From assembly GCA_030386875.1 (NCBI GenBank), contig CM059564.1, positions 69,025,436-69,089,435 on the forward strand: 64,000 nt of DNA. The letters are read 5' to 3'. Source of the DNA: Morinoia aosen (lineage: Eukaryota > Arthropoda > Malacostraca > Amphipoda > Talitridae). This document shows, one piece after another, positions 60,293-64,000 of the stretch. The position numbers were made by a program, and so were the translations under genes. The stretch's first letter is position 1, and the number at the start of each line of letters is the position of its first letter. Below the pieces are notes generated by a model. It saw only the letters and a list, made by a program, of their open reading frames with translations, ran no database searches and was not told the DNA's origin.

Positions 60293-63189
60293 AACACTTG
60301 AGAAAAATTGAAACATAAAGTTACTGATAACTAGAATCATTTCAAAAATTTTGATACGTCGCCCTTTTCTTTTCGCTGAAACTGTTGCATTCGATCACTC
60401 TTAACCCTTTAACGCCCACATTTTTATACTCATATTACCGTTATAACAACCACTATCACTAAACCGACACTGGCATTAGGTAGTCAATGTTATAAAGATG
60501 GGGAAGGAACTGCCACTCGGCAGTGAAGTTCAAAGGACACATTAGTGAACAAATTGAATAAGAAATAAAATATATTATTGTTATTTTTGAAAGAAGACCG
60601 TACAGTCCACTTGGGCGTTAAAGGGTTTAACACCGTTTCTGAATTGTTTAACTTGGCTCTTGTAAGTTCAGAAGTAAAGCCAATTAGCTCCCAAGAGGAT
60701 CCCTTCATTTGTACGAGGCAAAAGTTTCCCTGGACAAGCCAAACTACTAAATGTGAAGGCTGATTTAGATAAAGATTACTAAAGAATATTTGGAGGCATC
60801 AGGCACCACTCGGCTCCGTCAGAAATTCAGCTCTACATGGTTATTTCATCAATAGACATTATGTATACATTCTTATCTGATAAAATATCAACCTAGCCTG
60901 GATTTACCACATACAGCAAACCCAGTCTCTTTGGAACGAACTACATGGATCCATGATCATCTATTTTTCTATAATTTAAACAAACAATATATTGAAAGAA
61001 AGTTATAAGCTTCATTTCCATGAGATATACTTTCTGACAAGCAACTTCGTACTCCAAATCTCCCACTGAGCAAGAATTTTTTTACAATACCTACTTCCAT
61101 AGCGGAACCGTCGGAAATGCAAGTACGTAATTCAACTTGAACAAGCCGTTAAAGCGTCAACCAAGCCAGTCCAACAACAGCAATTCTAGCATGCACATTT
61201 CTATTAAAACCATCAGCGTAAAGCTTGTGCGTATATATGTACATACATACAATCTTTAGTTAGATGATGGACATATCAGACGGAAAAAATATCCCGTTAT
61301 TCCCTATTCTAAAACGTATACATATTTGAACAAAACTCTCAACGCTATTCTACACCAACAATAGTTTCCACAGAATAAACGAGAATATTACCATCCTTAA
61401 TTGTTAGCATACAGTGAAGGACTACTTAGTAATCGTGGTACAAAGCTAACACAAAGGTAGTGCAGAAACCGAAAGCATACCTTTACAAAGCATTAAAAGC
61501 TGCAGACAAGGCAGCAGGAGCAGAATAAAGCAGTCAAGAGAGCACAGCCAATATCTCTCCCATATGATGGATGATGTGCAATGAAGTGATGCGGATCTCC
61601 AGTGCCAGTGATGACAGCAGAAAGGGTATGACGAGGATGGTGGTGGATGGTGGTGAGCTCCCGGTGATGTGCCCTTAAGGAAGCGCTTGCCATGAGGCTT
61701 CCAGTCACCTCAAGCCTCAGGTTGGCGAGACGACCACACGGCAGGACGGTGAGCGCGCATGTCACCTCAGTGTACAGTTAAACTAAACCAGTGACTCGAG
61801 TCTAGTACCTGAGAACCCGAGGCTATGTCTGCCTTGAAGATGTAGCTAATATTCGAAAATTTCCTCCCGACAGTAGAGATGCTAGCCCGTATGATGTTCT
61901 AACCCGATGCCACGAAAATCAGTCATGAAGGAAAAGACAGGTTCGACAATAACCAAGGAAGTTTGAAAGCAATGGCAGTTAGTCACCCACATATAAACCG
62001 TTGACATTAATTCTCGATGATAGAATTGAAAACAGCCTAAAGCAATACAGTAACTTGGAAATACCGACAAACCACACATAGATTAATAAAATTCTCACTA
62101 CAAGCATACTACGAAACAGGCAAAGGAGAATATTTTAAACATATCAAGTGTTCTTTAACCACAGAAAAGGGAAAAATTAGGCTTTAGTTTCCTGAATGCT
62201 TGAGAGAAACAAAGGTGACTCTCGAACAACTAACTGTAGTCGGTCCCAGTGATATGTACAATAGAGGAGCGATTACTTAAGGAGAGATTAAGAATTTAAT
62301 TAAATACAAGCTGTTCAATATATATGCCAATATTATGCTTCGTAAGCTTTTTAATAATAATTTTCATCTCTATACAATTTTCTTTTCATATAACAAAATC
62401 TCGCTAATATCAGGTATGACTAGGTACCTAGCCTCTAAACAAACACAGTAACTTAATTTTGAGCAGAATGTCTAGCACCAAACTTGTTTTCAAAAGAGTT
62501 CATTGAGTGCGAACCGTTAGTTAGTTACAATTCAGAGAAGTGAATTTAGGAAGCACCACATAGAGGTGAAGAGCGCAATATACACCACAACACGTAGTAT
62601 ACAACGAACAGCAAACCCAAGCACTGCCCTACACCGATGGTTTCATTCCAGTTAGACGTATTTAGATTCTTCAACTCGATTTAGTGCGACAAGAGCCACT
62701 GTTTTTTTTTCAATTTCGTTAATTTAACTCAATCATCCGTCAAAATTTGCATTAAACAATTAATTCAAGCGTAACACATTGGTTATATTTTGGTATGTTA
62801 CGCAAGATTGGCAGCCCTTATCAACCTGTAAAGAAGTAAGGGCCACAAGCAAAGTTAAAAAATATTCTAAGCTAGTCTAAGAGGAATGGCGCCATCCATT
62901 ATCAAGTTTCTATAGTAATGAATATGCTGAATGACTCTATAGCTTAGCATACGAACACGAATGTGCTGACAAAAACAAAAAGCTCACAGCCAAGAAAGAT
63001 CTGCTACCGAGCTGGAGAACAAGTAAACTTAGAGGCTTCTATAACGACGGAGGTAACAGAAGGCTCAGTTTCGGTGGCTACCGAAGTTTCAGACATGGTT
63101 AAGGGAGGGTCAAGATCGAGCGTTGTCGTGTCAGAGTGGGCAGAGGCCGTGACCGGCAAATGTCGCCGCTCGGATCCCGGCAAGTTCAC
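60293..63189. other. Rest of the intron of the minus-strand gene
   Basis: AT-rich and without a clear exon. A GC-richer patch at about 61500-61765 has a 90-codon minus-strand frame (His-rich, hydrophobic end) with no recognised domain and no convincing splice-site pair; it is not called. Confidence 0.5.
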
Positions 63190-63326
63190 CTGGCTGATGA
63201 TGTCACCGTGCGCAGTGCGCACTTGGTAGAGGTAACGGTACTTCTTCTGTCGGATCTCCGCACGCGCCTCGCGGCTGCGCAGCCGCTGCGCGTTGGCCGC
63301 GCTGCGGGCGTTCTTGGTAGGCATCA
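63190..63326 (-). CDS. Internal exon of the unidentified minus-strand gene
   Basis: On the minus strand, AATGACGTGCAG precedes the exon and CAG before GTGAAC ends it. After two bases completing a split codon it encodes 45 residues: MPTKNARSAANAQRLRSREA, then RAEIRQKKYRYLYQVRTAHG and DIISQ. It ends in phase 0, which fits the start of the 57614 exon. The sequence is strongly basic and GC-rich, like a juxtamembrane or coiled cytosolic segment. The open frame continues another 62 codons past the donor, so a longer exon with another donor (for example before GTAGCC) is possible. No family is recognised. Earlier exons lie beyond the right edge. Confidence 0.6.
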
Positions 63327-64000
63327 CTGCACGTCATTACGGAATGTTAGGGGGGAGAACTCTCGGTCCAAGCAATGCTATGAATCATACACTCTTAAAA
63401 AAGAGGAGGAACTGAAGTAGATGGAAAATTCATGCCAATAGACGTGAAACGACTTCAAAGACAATGAGAACATGTGAAATAATAAATTATTGTATACTAA
63501 TGCGTAAGATTAATGTAGCAACAAGCCTTTATATATTAGTAAAGAGCTAGCACGGGGAGAAAACAATCGATCACGTAGAAAAATTCGTGCTTAAATGAAA
63601 GATGCAAACAAGAAAAATTTTTCTTTGAAGAAAAATACAAACGTGAGAAGTAACACAAAATAGCTTTAAATTGAGTTTAATAATTCATCTAATAAAGTAT
63701 AAATAATGGAACAGGCGCCTAAATATGTCTGACACTAACATACTGAACTAGGTCTTGCCACAAGCACTAACAGTACAAATCAACACGTGCCTAGCGTCAG
63801 CGCCGGGTACGGCCTGCACCGCCAGCAACAAATTCTCATATTTCCAAAGAAATAAATAAATTAATTAATAGCAAAGGCACTACAAAATAAGGCAAAACAA
63901 TTAATCATTGGTTCGAAAATTAAAGTTAAGTCTTCAGACGCTCTTAACATTGTAGGCGTTTTATGAGACATTCAATCCTGAACCAAATGTTTCGTTCTTT
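63327..64000. other. AT-rich intron-like sequence to the right edge
   Basis: No gene is recognised. A small GC-rich patch lies at about 63790-63825, too short to call. Confidence 0.4.

Noticed and set aside
61493-61765. 90-codon minus-strand frame as an extra exon of the 57-63 kb gene
   Set aside because: GC-richer than its surroundings but no matching acceptor and donor in phase; the neighbouring exons already join in phase without it.

Overview
This window is eukaryotic nuclear DNA, most likely from an arthropod with a repeat-rich genome and long introns. The genes are split by GT-AG introns, most of the DNA is AT-rich and non-coding, and there are MITEs, long satellite arrays and a Ty3/Gypsy element of the CsRn1 type. 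No tRNA, rRNA or CRISPR array was recognised. The species cannot be named from the sequence alone.

Layout: (a) 1-5.4 kb holds the coding body of a Ty3/Gypsy (CsRn1-like) retroelement on the minus strand. Its gag and pol frames are open, and it has a tRNA-Trp-like primer binding site and a leader built of short repeats. (b) 5.4-19.2 kb is AT-rich DNA with a 24/34-bp satellite array (9.6-12.4 kb). The array's right end is copied without change 2.6 kb further on. A nested pair of long-inverted-repeat elements flanked by TTAA follows. (c) 19.2-50.4 kb is a plus-strand tetraspanin gene of the TSPAN13/TSPAN31 (fly Tsp97E) class. Four internal exons are followed by two alternative last exons, one at 36.8 kb with the canonical C-terminus and one at 50.36 kb with a different tail. 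The exon for the extreme N-terminus was not found. Its introns carry a 21/24-bp satellite split by an LTR-like insertion, a 20-bp array, a 44-bp array with about 66 E-box palindromes, a 28-bp array, a hAT MITE, two further TTAA elements and seven copies of a ~350-bp dispersed repeat. (d) About 57-63.3 kb holds the last two recognisable exons of an unidentified minus-strand gene, convergent with the tetraspanin. Four copies of the same dispersed repeat lie in the intron between them.

Main points: the tetraspanin has a duplicated, apparently mutually exclusive 3'-terminal exon that replaces the end of TM4 and the cytosolic tail. The dispersed repeat lies in the sense orientation of its host gene in all 11 substantial copies and carries a splice-acceptor-like tract. 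The 21/24-bp satellite is one array cut by an insertion with an exact TTTG target duplication. The 44-bp intronic array is a dense cluster of TCACGTGA sites. The very long open frames inside the arrays are by-products of repeat units that are multiples of three and are not called as genes.
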